From NCBI GenBank assembly GCA_965200005.1, contig OZ241331.1, forward strand, positions 1,674,001 through 1,738,000: a stretch of DNA of 64,000 nucleotides, given 5' to 3'. The stretch is from Aldehydirespirator sp965200005. GTDB taxonomy: Bacteria > Actinomycetota > Acidimicrobiia > Acidimicrobiales > Aldehydirespiratoraceae. This document shows positions 17,254 through 28,200 of the stretch, one piece after another. Below the pieces are notes generated by a model. That model did not search any database, was not told the origin of the DNA, and saw only the letters and a program-made list of their open reading frames with translations. Numbering within the stretch: the stretch's first letter is position 1; each line of letters begins with the position of its first letter. Position numbers and translations under genes: made by a program.

Positions 17254-18631
17254 ATGGTGTTGGAAGTAGTCCGGCGGATGGATGCGGATGCCAGCGAATT
17301 GCTGGTCGGTGTGGATTCTGCACGGCTAGCGGATTTGCGTTTGAGTTTTGGTCGTGTGAGGTCGATTCGCACGAAACTGGAAGCGTTTGGTGCTCAGGCT
17401 GCTCGGTTGATCGCTGCTGTGGAGCGTCACGGTGACAGTGGTGCTGGTGTTCTTGTTGAGGAAGCGGGAGTCTCGCGACGCGAGGCGCATCGGCATACCG
17501 AGACCGCGAAGCGGTTGCAGGAGATGCCGCGGTTGCGGGATGCAGTGAAGTCCGGTCATGTGAGCTTCAGGAACGCTGAGCGCCTCGCGGAGGCTGCTAG
17601 CACGACAAGCAGCAACACGGTCGATTCAGACACAGAGTTGTTGTCCAAAGCTGCGACCTTGACCGAAGACGAGTTCGCTCGGGCTGCGCGTCGTTGGAGT
17701 CGCGATCATCAGAGTGACCAGGGCGAAGCTCAGCATGCCAAGTTGCGTCGCCGTCGAAGCCTGCGATTCTTTGATGACGATGACGGTATGAAGCATCTGC
17801 GGGCCTGTTTAGATCCCGTAACGGGTGCCCGTATCACTAACCGGATACGACACATAGTCAAGGATCTCTACGACAGCGACAAACAAAATGCTCTCAACGG
17901 CGACGCTCACCAACGTCGCACTTTTGATCAATGCATGGCTGATGCGTTGGAAGTCCTAACCGCCGGTTCTGCTTCAGGTGACAGCAACTCTTGCAAGTAC
18001 ATCGCGTTCTGGGCATGCTGAGATCAGCGTTGTCGCTCACTTGGATCCGGATTCGGATCGTCTCGTCGCTGAGCTGGTTGGAGGTGAACCGCTTCCACCG
18101 AGCATCCTCGATGAACTGACATGCAACTCAACACTCACCGGTGTGCTGTTCAGCTCAAAAGGCGTGCCACTCTGGCAGGGATACACGAAACGCAGCGCCA
18201 CGACTGCTCAACTCAAAGCACTCAAAGCACGTGACCGAGGCTGCATCGGCTGCGGCGCCACTCCAGCGATCTGTCAAGCCCATCACGTAACACCATGGTC
18301 CAAAGGCGGAAGCACCGACATCACCAACATGGTGCTCGTCTGCTGGAACTGTCACAACAAGATCCACCACCACAACTGGCAAATCACTAACCGGCACGGC
18401 AAACGAATACTCATCCCGCCGAACGGCCCCAACCACGGCCCCGCCCACGCCGAACCACCCACAACCCAAACACCCCGCCAAACCCGACCTCCACCCATTC
18501 AATCGCAAGCCCAACATCAACGACAGCAACATGCGACCGCAAACTCGACCGCCATCGGACCTAACGGTCAGCCGTCCAAGCCGGCCAACCACAAACGAGC
18601 AGGGCCAAGTCATCAACCACAGCTCCTGTAG
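17254..18631 (+). pseudogene. 13E12-type protein: DUF222 plus HNH endonuclease, frameshifted
   Basis: The first frame (ATG 17254 to a stop at 18021) encodes a DUF222 domain with VSRREAHRHTETAKRL and DPVTGARI. The second frame (open from about 17978 to 18631) carries AEISVVAHLDPDSDRL and then a complete HNH domain: GCIGCG, CQAHHVTPWSKGG, and VLVCWNCHNKIHHH. In intact 13E12-family proteins these parts form one chain of about 450 residues, so a one-base shift between about 17955 and 18000 has split the gene. An alternative is separate translation of the HNH part from a GTG at 17978. Such genes are multicopy and repeat-like in many actinobacteria. The last 60 residues are Pro/Gln/Thr-rich and the DNA is very C/A-rich. 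Confidence 0.8.
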
Positions 18632-18896
18632 GAGAGCCCATGTGGAGTTAATCCTGGGGTCGTGTGAGATCGCGGAGACGCTCCGAGACGAGCGTTGATG
18701 TTCGTGACATGGGACGAGCGCCGCAAGATCATTGCGATTTCAGCAATTGTCTTCTGGCGGTGTTGGCAGGCAGAGAGAGGTTGAAGCTGACCTCAAGCCC
18801 GTTGTGTCACGGTCTAGTGCGCACCTCCGCGCAAGCGCGCCTTTGAGCAAGTTCCGAAGTGAGATGGGCCACTCTCGTCTCGACTACGGCAAATTG

Positions 18897-20606
18897 TCAG
18901 AAGCCGATGGTGGGGTCGATGAATTCGTTGGTGAATAGTTGGTCAGCGGTTAGGTCTGGATTGAGATCCCAACCGGCGGCGCGAATGTCATTGAGTACCT
19001 TCGCTATACGTTGGCCGACCATGTTCCCGACTGTGTAATCGGGACCATTACCAACCAGACGGTATCGAATCTGAGCTTGCACCGAGAAGTCTGCTAGATC
19101 AGATGGATACACCCAGAAGCCTTGGTACTTCTGAACAGCGTCAACGATGATCGCATTCGCCCTATCCGGCGAAGCGATAAACGACACCACCGCCTGCTGA
19201 ATAATCGGTACTAGCCGCTCTAGACAGGGCCGTAACTTCTCCAAATCATCCGGTCTCACACTAATCGTCTGAGAATAGATCGGGAAGCCCGCATCGTGCA
19301 GCAATTGGAACGCCACAGGACGACCCCACTCCTCATGCACATGCTCATAAGTGTAGACTTCATTGGTGGCGAAGCCCTGTTGTGCAATCTCACCATCCTC
19401 AGCAATGAACCGAGCCGGCGAACCGTCATAAGACGGGTCAACCTGATTGTTGGTCCAGATTCCTTGAGCGATGAACACGTCTGGGAAAGTGCCACCACCA
19501 AACACATTGATAGTCACACCCAAATCACCCAAATCTGCAATACTCTCAACGTCGGGATAAGTCTCAGGATCCCACATCACCATCTGCGGATTCCGCTCCA
19601 GGGGCGCCACAACCGAAACCAACGGCGCAACATCCCAATGATTCACCTGCTGATCCGTAGACGCATACCCAAGATGAATCGAACCATCCGCAGCCATGTG
19701 CTGAGACACCGGCGAGAACCCAATAGCAGGCCCACCAGTACGAACCTCCCACTCAATACCCAAATCAGTGCCACCAAGCACCATCGAGCCACGAACCACC
19801 TTGTTGTCAACATCAACCGAGTAGTCATCACCCAACAACTCATACATAGCACCATGCTCAGACTCCGGGAACCAATCCGTCTGAACAACCAACGGAGACG
19901 GACACACACCTGAGAGAGCCAAATTCATTGGCATTGCCGTCTCGGTGTTTGTTGTTTGGGGTTCGGGTAGGGGGATTAGGCCGGTTGCTCGGGCTAGGAA
20001 GCTGGCCATTTGTGCTCTGGTTGTGTTGTTGTTTGGGCAGTATTTGTTGGTTGCGCAGCCGGCTGTGATTCTTGATAGTGCCAGGGTATTGATGTCGTTC
20101 TTGTGGAAGTGATCGGCGCTTACGTCGCTAAAGCCTGGTTGTCCTCCTGCTGGTTGGGGGTCAAAGGCGCGTACTAGGAATGTGGCCATTTGTGCTCTGG
20201 TTACTGGTTCGTTTGGGCAGTATCGGAGTGGATTGGTTGCGCATCCTTGGGTGACGCCGAGTTCGGCGAGGCGTTGCACATAGGGCGCCCACCAAACATC
20301 GCTGTCGACGTCACTAAACCCGTTCGCTGTGTCAGATGGTTGTTCTCCGAGAGATCGCACGATCCACACGGCCATAGTCCACCGCAGAAATGGTTCATCG
20401 GGGCAGAACATGTTTTGGGCGCATTCGGTGCCCTCGATCACTCCAGCATCCGCGAGGGCACCAATCGCAGGTGCATGAACCCCTCCAGACACATCACCAA
20501 ACCCCGACTCCTGGCTAACGGCAGGTTTAGCTAACACAGCCAACGCAGCCGCCAACAAGGCCACAGCCGTCAGTATTTTCGAGCAGGAACTAGAAGGAGC
20601 TACCAA
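18897..20606 (-). CDS. SLH-repeat protein fused to ABC-type solute-binding domain
   Basis: A secreted protein of about 570 residues. A signal peptide (hydrophobic core ILTAVALLAAALAVLA) is followed by three S-layer-homology repeats (about residues 36-212), each with a YCPN/FCPD...TRAQMA core. Then comes a domain of about 340 residues that resembles NMT1/TauA-like periplasmic binding proteins (VVQTDWFPESEHGAMYELL; INVFGGGTFPD; AFQLLHDAGFPIYSQT). SLH repeats anchor proteins to the cell surface, so this would be a wall-attached binding protein. Open frame begins at a TTG (20606) without a ribosome site. A better ATG at 20628 has AAAGG seven bases upstream, but a run of ten C after it puts it out of frame. 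Codon usage changes abruptly near 19925, at the domain junction. Confidence 0.8.
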   Translation of the reverse strand: MVAPSSSCSKILTAVALLAAALAVLAKPAVSQESGFGDVSGGVHAPAIGALADAGVIEGTECAQNMFCPDEPFLRWTMAVWIVRSLGEQPSDTANGFSDVDSDVWWAPYVQRLAELGVTQGCATNPLRYCPNEPVTRAQMATFLVRAFDPQPAGGQPGFSDVSADHFHKNDINTLALSRITAGCATNKYCPNNNTTRAQMASFLARATGLIPLPEPQTTNTETAMPMNLALSGVCPSPLVVQTDWFPESEHGAMYELLGDDYSVDVDNKVVRGSMVLGGTDLGIEWEVRTGGPAIGFSPVSQHMAADGSIHLGYASTDQQVNHWDVAPLVSVVAPLERNPQMVMWDPETYPDVESIADLGDLGVTINVFGGGTFPDVFIAQGIWTNNQVDPSYDGSPARFIAEDGEIAQQGFATNEVYTYEHVHEEWGRPVAFQLLHDAGFPIYSQTISVRPDDLEKLRPCLERLVPIIQQAVVSFIASPDRANAIIVDAVQKYQGFWVYPSDLADFSVQAQIRYRLVGNGPDYTVGNMVGQRIAKVLNDIRAAGWDLNPDLTADQLFTNEFIDPTIGF

Positions 20607-20615
20607 CTTTGCGGC

Positions 20616-20625
20616 GGGGGGGGGG
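20616..20625 (-). repeat. Run of ten C directly after the likely ATG (20628-20626)
   Basis: On the sense strand ATG is followed by ten C and then GCCGCAAAG before the TTG at 20606. ATG to TTG is 22 bases, one more than a multiple of three. With nine or twelve C the ATG would read into the signal peptide and on through the gene. As sequenced it gives a 12-codon dead end. This is the arrangement of a slipped-strand phase switch. A homopolymer sequencing error would look the same. Confidence 0.7.
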
Positions 20626-20628
20626 CAT

Positions 20629-21040
20629 TAGCAAGCCTTTCGAGGGGCGCAAAACAGCGCGACTTTGTCTATCAGTTGCACACAATCAGCCAGTTGCACA
20701 CAATCAGCGTAAGTCCGGCGTTGACAACTGACAACGCCAAAATCCCCCAAATTCTGTTGCGGGCATCCGACTGCACGCCGCGACGCTTCGGTCTGGCTCG
20801 TTGAATCGAGTATGAGATCGAAATGGTGAACCTCGGCGAGCCTGCGCCGGACATGACTTGTTTCGCGGAAGCACGACTTCTGGTTCGGCCACTCGACAGC
20901 GGTGCCGACCGTGGACCAGGCATTACCGACTAAGCGAGTGATATCCACAAGCTAATGATGTTCGCGAACTTGACGGTTGCTGCTCATGTGACTGGGCCTG
21001 CTGTCGTACAGCCAGAGACACAAAGCAGTCGTCGGTGACT
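20629..21040. other. Intergenic region with 18-bp tandem duplication
   Basis: About 410 bases without a convincing gene. It holds two perfect copies of CAGTTGCACACAATCAGC side by side at 20673-20690 and 20691-20708, about 50-80 bp upstream of the likely start of the SLH-binding-protein gene. A 106-codon minus-strand frame crosses the repeat but overlaps the start region and has no family resemblance. Confidence 0.7.
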
Positions 21041-22354
21041 CTAGGTGCAGGGGAGGGAGTTGTAGGCGGTTTGGAGGTGGGAGGTGTCAGGGAAGCGGAT
21101 TGTGTTCCACTCCGTCGACGACGAGTTTTGCCAGGCGAATAGGAGTCTTCCTGGATTCTGGATCATTGCCTGAATCAGCCATCGGCTGTCGGCGCTACTG
21201 GCGAACAGAATGTTGTTGTTCTCGGACCAGGTTGAGTTGTGCGTATTCGTAGATGCGACTCTGTATCTGACGCTAACTGTATTATCCCAGACGCTTCCAA
21301 AGACGTAAGTGTCTGTTTGTATCTGTATGGTCGGTTGACCGGAGTAACAGTAGACGTAGAGTGTTCCTTCTGGCCCACCGATGGGAGCCTCTTCAGAAGA
21401 TAGCGTGAAGTAGAGATCAACTTCATCTGTCCACTCGTCGACTGATTGCTGCTCTCTCCACAATCCAAGATTGTCAGCTGGCTCACATGGACTGACCTCG
21501 ACTGTGAAGCTATAGCTAGATCTGCTGATGACATCAATGCGGGAACTCTCTCCGGGTGAGTCACAACTGCCTAGAATCCAACCACTTGAGGACTCATCAA
21601 TGAGATGATCGGCATCCCCGCCATAGTAGCCAATAGTGCGGCTGAAGATCGGTCGAGTAAGGCGATCAAGGCCATGACAGAACTCACGGTCAGCCAGATC
21701 ACAAGCGTACGTACTCTGGTCAATCCAGTAAATCTCGACGCCGTCTCTCGGGAGACTATAGTCAACCCACCAATTCTCACCCGTTCCCTTGATTCGCGCA
21801 CCGACTGCCCAATATTGAAGCCGGCTGTCTTCATCAATCGGAATGATCAGAAGCTGGGTACCACTATCTGCATTAGGGGGTACGAGTGTGTACGTAGCTG
21901 TGGTTTCCGGATCATGTACATTCACGCGGCCAGGCGGGATCCAGCCGGCAGCGTACAGATTAGTTGCATGCGTGACTGTGAGAGGCACAGGATCGTCTTC
22001 ACTGGAAGGAGAACCACTCATCACATCTGTAATGTTGTCGTACTCCCAGACAGATCCGTCAGTAGCGTCGGTTTCTCCACTGTAGGAATGCGGCCAGCAG
22101 AGTGAGTGCCCTATCTCGTGTGCGAGAATTGTCGGATCCGTGAAGACATCCTGATTGACCGCAACTAGCCGATTGTTTGACGGAAAGTTGCGCTGAGAAT
22201 AGCGACCGCAACTTCCGACACCCACGACCTCCCAATGCGTGGGATTATCTACAACAATGACAACACCCCTCGTGTCATCAGAATCGCTGCCATATTCTGC
22301 CCAAACCGCGCGGTAGCAAGCATCAAAGTAGTCTGCCGCAGAGCTCACATCCAC
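21041..22354 (-). pseudogene. Secreted metalloprotease segment (3' part of frameshifted SLH-metalloprotease gene)
   Basis: A frame of 437 residues with the zinc motif HEIGHSLCWPHS (HExxHxxxxxH, metzincin type) near residue 79 and a later Met (ITDVMSGS) that can serve as the Met-turn. The C-terminal half is beta-rich. The nominal start (ATG-like codon at 22354) is inside the domain: upstream residues YYFWWISGGWDYPSF belong to the same frame and continue the SLH gene. The stretch between the SLH part and this part changes frame at least twice, once near 22535 and once at a duplicated ACTTG at 22419-22428. Intact, the gene would encode about 800 residues of wall-anchored protease. Confidence 0.72.
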
Positions 22355-23501
22355 TACGCCGCCGGCTCTGAAACTTGGGTAGTCCCATCCACCGGAAATC
22401 CACCAGAAATAATACGTTACTTGACTTGACTGGTGAACTTATCAGCATAGTTCTCGGGATTATGCAAGACGTCAGGATTGGTGGAGAAATAGACACCATC
22501 GTTGGGTGTGTTGCATAGCCACACATCAAGCAGGTCCTGGAGTCACTGGGAAGGGAATAGGCTCGTCCAACCTTGGCATGAGCGATCAGTTGTAGCGGAT
22601 CGCCTTCGAATACACCTTCGGGATCAGGAGGTAAGTGAGCAGTCTCAGCGGTGCGGAGGGTGATTGGGCCGGAGGGACGGACTTCTGTGTGTCCTAGAGA
22701 TCGGATTAGGAAGGCGGCCATTTCAGAGCGGGTGAGTGTGCCTTCAGGATCAAACGAGCCATCGCGACGCCCTCGAGTGATGCCTAGCTCGTAGAGGGCA
22801 TTGATTGCATAAAGTTCACTGTGCGAAGCTGACTGCAGATCACCGAATGAGTCATCAATTGGAACAGTTTGCCCGTCACGGGATAGCGAGACCTGTCCAG
22901 TGTTGCCATCTAGCGTGACTGTTGTCGGGGAGTTGTTGTCTGTGGCTAGATCAAGCAGGCGGATCAGGAATACCGCCATATCAGCACGTGTCACGCTGTC
23001 AAGGGGCGAGAAGTTACCGCTACTTGTCCCAGGCATGGTGCCTAGCGACGCAGCTGCATTAATTCCATCAACGACTGTGTCAGACAAGTCGCCAAGATCT
23101 GAATATCCCATGTCTCGACTGCGGATTGTGACGTCTGCTTGACGGGCAGTTCTAACCATGAACAGCGCCATCTGCCAGCGCGTCAGGGTGTCATTGGGAG
23201 CAAACCGTGTCCCATCGCCCGCGCCAGTCGTTATCTCGTAGTAGGCCACGCATCCGATGTCTGCGGCGAGAGCGTGTGACGCCTTGATGTCTGTAAATCG
23301 GCGGTCGGCTTGTTTGGCGACTTCCTGGCGATCAGGGCATGCCGGATTGCCCGACGCAGGCAGTCCAGCGTCCGAAGTTCCAGTCGCCGCCGCGGCCGGC
23401 GACGCGGTTACCAACACAATCGCGAGTGCCGCGAAGGCAATGGCAGCGAGCGCGGCAAGTCGCTGGGTCAGCGTGCGGAAGAGGGCAGTGGTGGGAAGCA
23501 T
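22323..23501 (-). pseudogene. SLH-repeat segment (5' part of frameshifted SLH-metalloprotease gene)
   Basis: A signal peptide (RLAALAAIAFAALAIVLV, then ASPAAA) is followed by three SLH repeats, each with a Thr/Ser-R-x-[DQE]-M-A core (DTLTRWQMALF, DSVTRADMAVF, GTLTRSEMAAF). The true coding sense ends near residue 300 (VGRAYSLPSDS); what follows in this frame (CLMCGYATHP and onward) is a frameshift artefact, because the neighbouring frame reads DLLDVWLCNTPNDGVYF. I prefer the ATG at 23501; a TTG at 23504 precedes it. It starts only 7 bp after the stop of the membrane protease gene, so it appears to be the last gene of the tubulin-VWA operon. Confidence 0.75.
22419..22428. repeat. 5-bp tandem duplication at a frameshift
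   Basis: ACTTG occurs twice in a row. Removing one copy restores the sense frame TSQVTYYFWW between the two parts of the SLH-metalloprotease gene, so this duplication probably caused one of its frameshifts. Confidence 0.6.
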
Positions 23502-23508
23502 CAATCGT

Positions 23509-25170
23509 TCATCCGTTCGAGACTTCTTGTAAGGCTCTGTTGAGCCAGTTGGTGACTATGTGCGAGGGTCTGATTAGGCCTAAGGAGGCTGTGTTGATCG
23601 CACAATTGCCTTGGAGACCTTCGCAGTCCAATTCGGAGGTCGTGCCGGCGGTTGGAACACCAACGAAGTTGCCCTGAGAGTCGAAGGCGGCACCGCCGCT
23701 GATTCCCGGGCCCATCTCGGCGCTCGTCTTCCAGAACACCCCATCATGAGACGTATCGATCGTTCCCGAGAAGTCGCCTCTGGTCAGAGTCACAGTGTCG
23801 ATCCCGAACCCGGGGTAGCCGAGCGTGACCAACTCGTGACCCAACTGAATGTCTCGGGTCGTGATCTCGATCGGCGGGCGCACGGGCTCAGATAGTGGCC
23901 TCCGTGCCGAGTCAACTAGCTGCAGAATCGCAAGGTCAAGGTGGGAGTCCCAAACCACAAGTCCTACTTGAACTGTTTGAGTGGGGGGTTGATCGAAGCT
24001 CTCGGTAAGTACGACGATCAGATCGCACGGACGCGATCCGTTGACCGCGACATGTTCGTTGGTCAACACGATTGTGCCGTCGTGTATCACAGTGCCCGAG
24101 CCCATCCACCCGCAGCGGGGTGCTTCTACGAGCACTATCGAGCGGGCGAGTTCTTCCCAATCAGGTTCGGCCGCTTCGGGTGCTGCGGTCACGACCGCCT
24201 CTGGTTCGGTCTCCGGCTGCGGCTCGGCGCCTCCTGTGACGGACTCCTCAGCTTCCGACTGGCCGAAGTCGCTGTCGCTCCCGGGATCGGAAGGTGTAGT
24301 GGATGTAACCGGTTCATCTACGGTTGGCGCTTCGGGTTCTGGTTCCTCGATTGTCTCTACCTCGGTAGGTGGCTCTGCAGAGCCGGTCTCATCGATCAGT
24401 TCCGGAGAGGGAATAGATGTTCGGGGAGTCTCATGAGTCTCACCTGGAGGAGGGCTTGGCAGGCCAGCCTCGCCAGCGTCAAGCCCAGGAAACGCGGTGG
24501 TTGGGGTTGGCAAGTCAGTTCGGGGTGAGTTTTCGATCTGCGATGACGGGTCTTGTGACACTGCAAGTTCGTTCTCAGGTGGCTGGTCGCTCTCTCCGCG
24601 AAGTGCCAACCAGCCTCCGACGGCGAGCAGCACTGCAACTGCGGCGGCGGCTGCCTTGGCGCGCGGAGTGCTTGGGAGGTGTCTGGAAGTCAAATGCCTG
24701 GATCGTTTGTCCTCACCCTCGTGATCGCTCGCGCGCCGGGTGTGTGCCGCCATATTGGACCGTGTTGCCGCCGACCGGTAGGTTCTGCCGGAGTTGGGTC
24801 GCGAACGCCATGAGGTCGTGTCTCTGGGAGGGCGTTGAGCAGAGCGAACATCAGCGTGATTTGAGTCAGATCGTGATCGCGGTGGTGGCGTGTTTCTGTG
24901 CGGACCGATGGCTTGGTTCGTGTCGGCGCGAGTGCGTGCTTTATCCGGCTCGTCGGCACCACGACGCGGGGTGCCAATGCCATGGTCGCGGCGATTGCTT
25001 GTTGGTCGTGGCGGCGCTGACCGGTCAGGTGCTCGGCGGGTCTGTCGTGGCGGCCGTCGATGGCTTGACTGATCCGAACGCCTACGTGACCGGGGTTCTT
25101 GAGGACGCCGACTTGTCGGCCTCCGTCGTCCCTGTAGAGGACGGTTACCGCGGATTGGTCGCCTAGCCAT
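23509..25170 (-). CDS. Membrane-anchored trypsin-like (HtrA-type) serine protease
   Basis: A 553-residue single-pass protein. Residues 1-170 are an Arg/Pro/Ser-rich, very basic cytoplasmic tail. A transmembrane helix follows at about 173-190 (AAAAAVAVLLAVGGWLAL), then a Pro/Glu/Thr-rich extracytoplasmic linker (about 195-340), then a trypsin-like domain with His373 (TNEHVA), Asp412 (SHLDLAIL) and Ser491 (GPGISGGAAF). No PDZ domain is present. It lies 92 bp downstream of the six-helix membrane protein gene on the same strand and 7 bp before the SLH-metalloprotease, so it seems part of one operon. The tail resembles the Arg/Pro-rich C-terminus of the VWA protein in this operon. Confidence 0.87.
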   Translation of the reverse strand: MARRPIRGNRPLQGRRRPTSRRPQEPRSRRRSDQSSHRRPPRQTRRAPDRSAPPRPTSNRRDHGIGTPRRGADEPDKARTRADTNQAIGPHRNTPPPRSRSDSNHADVRSAQRPPRDTTSWRSRPNSGRTYRSAATRSNMAAHTRRASDHEGEDKRSRHLTSRHLPSTPRAKAAAAAVAVLLAVGGWLALRGESDQPPENELAVSQDPSSQIENSPRTDLPTPTTAFPGLDAGEAGLPSPPPGETHETPRTSIPSPELIDETGSAEPPTEVETIEEPEPEAPTVDEPVTSTTPSDPGSDSDFGQSEAEESVTGGAEPQPETEPEAVVTAAPEAAEPDWEELARSIVLVEAPRCGWMGSGTVIHDGTIVLTNEHVAVNGSRPCDLIVVLTESFDQPPTQTVQVGLVVWDSHLDLAILQLVDSARRPLSEPVRPPIEITTRDIQLGHELVTLGYPGFGIDTVTLTRGDFSGTIDTSHDGVFWKTSAEMGPGISGGAAFDSQGNFVGVPTAGTTSELDCEGLQGNCAINTASLGLIRPSHIVTNWLNRALQEVSNG

Positions 25171-25262
25171 CGTCAGTCGCGACCGTCACTTGACACCTGA
25201 ATCCACTCACGCAATCAAGCAAATCCATTGGTATGCGACCAGCGCCAGCCGTTCGTAGAGCC

Positions 25263-28200
25263 CTAGATGGCAGGCGCAGCGCTGACCTCCCGCTGCCGCC
25301 CGCCGCTGCTAACTGGTGGCGGTGCAGTCATCGCGCCATGAGCTGGCTGATCGAACGGGATCGGCTTGGAGATGTCTACGCGCACAGCCAGATGCGTGAT
25401 CGCATCCGAAGCCTCGACGCTTGAAGTGCCGATCACATCAGTTGAACCGCCAGGGATGGGAAGCCGGCGAGGCCACCAGACATGTGTCTCAAACTTCAAC
25501 TCGGACGGACTGAGACCAACCGTCTTGAACCCAAGTGTTCCCGGTAACGCAGGATCGGCGTGAAGGCACACTTCATTAAGGATGTGTTCGGGCCGCTCGT
25601 CACTAGCGGTCTCGGCGGCACCTCCGAAGGTGCTGAAAGCCCCGAAATCGCCGTAGAGGTCATCGACGGCTGATCCCCTCACAAAGTCGGTGATGGTTGA
25701 CCGCAGAGCCTCGTCAAACTCTCCCGCGTACAGACGCTTCGCGAACGGCCAGCGGTCACCTTCAGTCGTGATTAGTTGGTCGCCGCTACGGGCTGGGTAG
25801 GAACACTCCTCAGGACGCCCGGGCGCATCTGCATCAACCGGGTCGTCAGCACCCGTCGACTTCTGGTAGCTGCGAACCGCCCTGTCGTACTGCGCGTAGA
25901 GCCAACCTGGCCGCACCACCTCGGCCTTGAGCATCCGCCGAAGTCTTCCTGCAGCGTGCTCCGAAGCGACTAAGTCGACCCCGATGAACTTCAGCAGTTC
26001 GTCTGTCGCTATCGAGTGCTGCTCAGCACCGTCGCTGGCGCCGGTCGCAGCGCCAAACGGGAGTTCGATGATCCGCCGCATTGCCAAGGCTGTTCCGAGC
26101 CACTGCGTATGGAGGGTCGCCAAGGCATCGGCCTGCTCATGTGCGGTCTCGTGCGAACTGACAGCCGACTCAATGTCACATTTCCACCGCTCCCGATCAG
26201 CACGTTCACGGTGGTATGCGATAGAGAACTGCACAATGCTCGTAGCGACCAGAGTGAGACCCAGGCAAGTCAATACAAGCAACAGCCGCCCGGACTGGGT
26301 GTCGAGTACCTCGGGCCGAAAGTCCTCGTCGTTGAGCAGGAAGATGGCACCTAGCGCCAAGCCGCCAAGCACGATCACCAGCGACAATCGTGTGCTGCGC
26401 GATCGGGGGTCGATTGCAATTGCCAACCAGACAAGCATCACGATGACAAACACCAGAAACACGGGCGGAACCCAGGCTGGCTCGAAGGTTGTGATGTCGA
26501 TCTTCAGCAGGTTCTCGATCGGTGCCGGCCACATCAACAGGCCCACAACAGCAAGCACCAGCCCTCCCAGACTGATCTGCAGGTGAGTCTGCTGACGCTT
26601 GGACTCGCGGGGAAGGTTCAGAATCAAGAGTGACAGGCAAAAGACAGCAGTGACTGCGGTGAAGATGCGAGCCCGCCATGCGCCCGATCGCAGCCGGGTA
26701 TCGAAGTTGAGTAGTTCGTGTATGGGATCAAAGAGCGTCAGCCACCCGAGAGCTGTGATGAGCGCGCCGAACAGCAGGCAGAAAGGAACGACCTTAGACA
26801 TCTCCGGCACGTCCTGTAGTTCGAGGTGCCGGTTTGGATCCATGCTGCGTAGTCGCGTATGACTCTGGGTGACCCGAGCCTTGGCTTGTTGCTTTTGACG
26901 AGCAAACTCCGCGTTGATGTGCCCCAAAACGGTCGGTTGCGAGTCGTCGTCGAGCGAAAGCGACTCCAAGACCTGCTCAAGTGACTCGTCATCGCCGGAA
27001 ACGGTGAGGTGCTGCTTGGAGACGAGTGCGTGGTCGGCACTGCCGGAGCTTTGAAGACGTAGGTCCTGGCCGACTTCGGCCGCATCGGCGAGTGCGAATG
27101 TCTTCTCAAGAAGTTCGTGCCAGTTGTCGGGACTTGAGACCTCAGGAGTGGATGGCGGGATCCCACATGAGAACTCGGGGTTTCGTGCCGCGTCTGCCTT
27201 GCTGTCAGCTTCTCTTGTCTCCGGGTCGGAGGTCGGCTCGTGATGATCGGTGGACGGCGCCTCGGGTGCTACGCCATGTTGTAGTTCCGAGTCCTGGGCT
27301 TCGGGGTGCTCGGCGAAGACACCGTTGACGTCACGCTCGTCGGTCTCGGATTGTTCGGGCTCGCTGGACTCCAACTTGTAGTCCTCGAAGTGAGTCTCGA
27401 ACTCGTCGGTCTCTGGCTGGGCTGAGAAGGACTCGTCCGTGTCAGGTTCGTGAGCTTCGAATTCTTCCGTCTCATACTCGTGCGCGCCGTAGTCGTCGGC
27501 CCTCTTGTTTTGGTGCCGCCCGTGAGGCTGCCACAAGCGCTCAAGGCCGGGATCGCTCTCGAGCAGTTTCGAGATTGTCTCGCCGACTACTCCTGACATT
27601 TCATGGCGAAGTCGCTGGCGCATCCTCTGGGGGAAGCGCCGGACATCGTCAATGATGTTGTTGAGCCAATGTCTTGAGCCGTAGGAAGTAATGCCTTCGG
27701 GAGCCTCTCCGAGATCCTCCGGTGGGAGGCGAAACGCCTCCGGAAACACGCTCGGTGCGTCAAGGCTCTTAGGAGTTACCGCTTCAAGTGCCATTGACGC
27801 AGGTGTTGGAGTGCGCTTCATGCCGGCTGGCAGGGGCAGGTTCTCGTCGCTGCCGATCATCCGCGGTGGCGAGAGATAGGACAATCTGGCTGCGCGCACC
27901 ATGCAGCGGGTCAGTGTGACAAGCGGTACTTCTGACGTTGCTACCTGAACCTGGATCCGTTCGAGAGGGCAACCAACCATGGTCGTCCACAAGCCACACA
28001 GCGACAGCAGTTCAATGGCGATGTGCCAGGTGAACTTAGCGGTGTCCGTGGCGTCAAGGGGCAGCGCCATCGCCTCAGGTGTGCGCCGATCCTCTGGGAT
28101 GACGACGATCGTCGGTCCTGAAGAGCCTGTCGGATAGTCGTCGCTTGCCAGCGCCTCGTAGTCGGGAAAGAGCACGCGGTGAAGGGACACCTCAATGCTC

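Noticed and set aside
20628..20948. 106-codon minus-strand frame before the SLH-binding-protein gene
   Set aside because: Overlaps the start region, crosses an 18-bp tandem repeat and resembles nothing known.
24417..25166. Plus-strand frame (249 codons) opposite the Arg/Pro-rich tail of the membrane protease
   Set aside because: Cys/Trp-rich sequence is the complement of Arg/Pro/Ser codons; no start signal or family.
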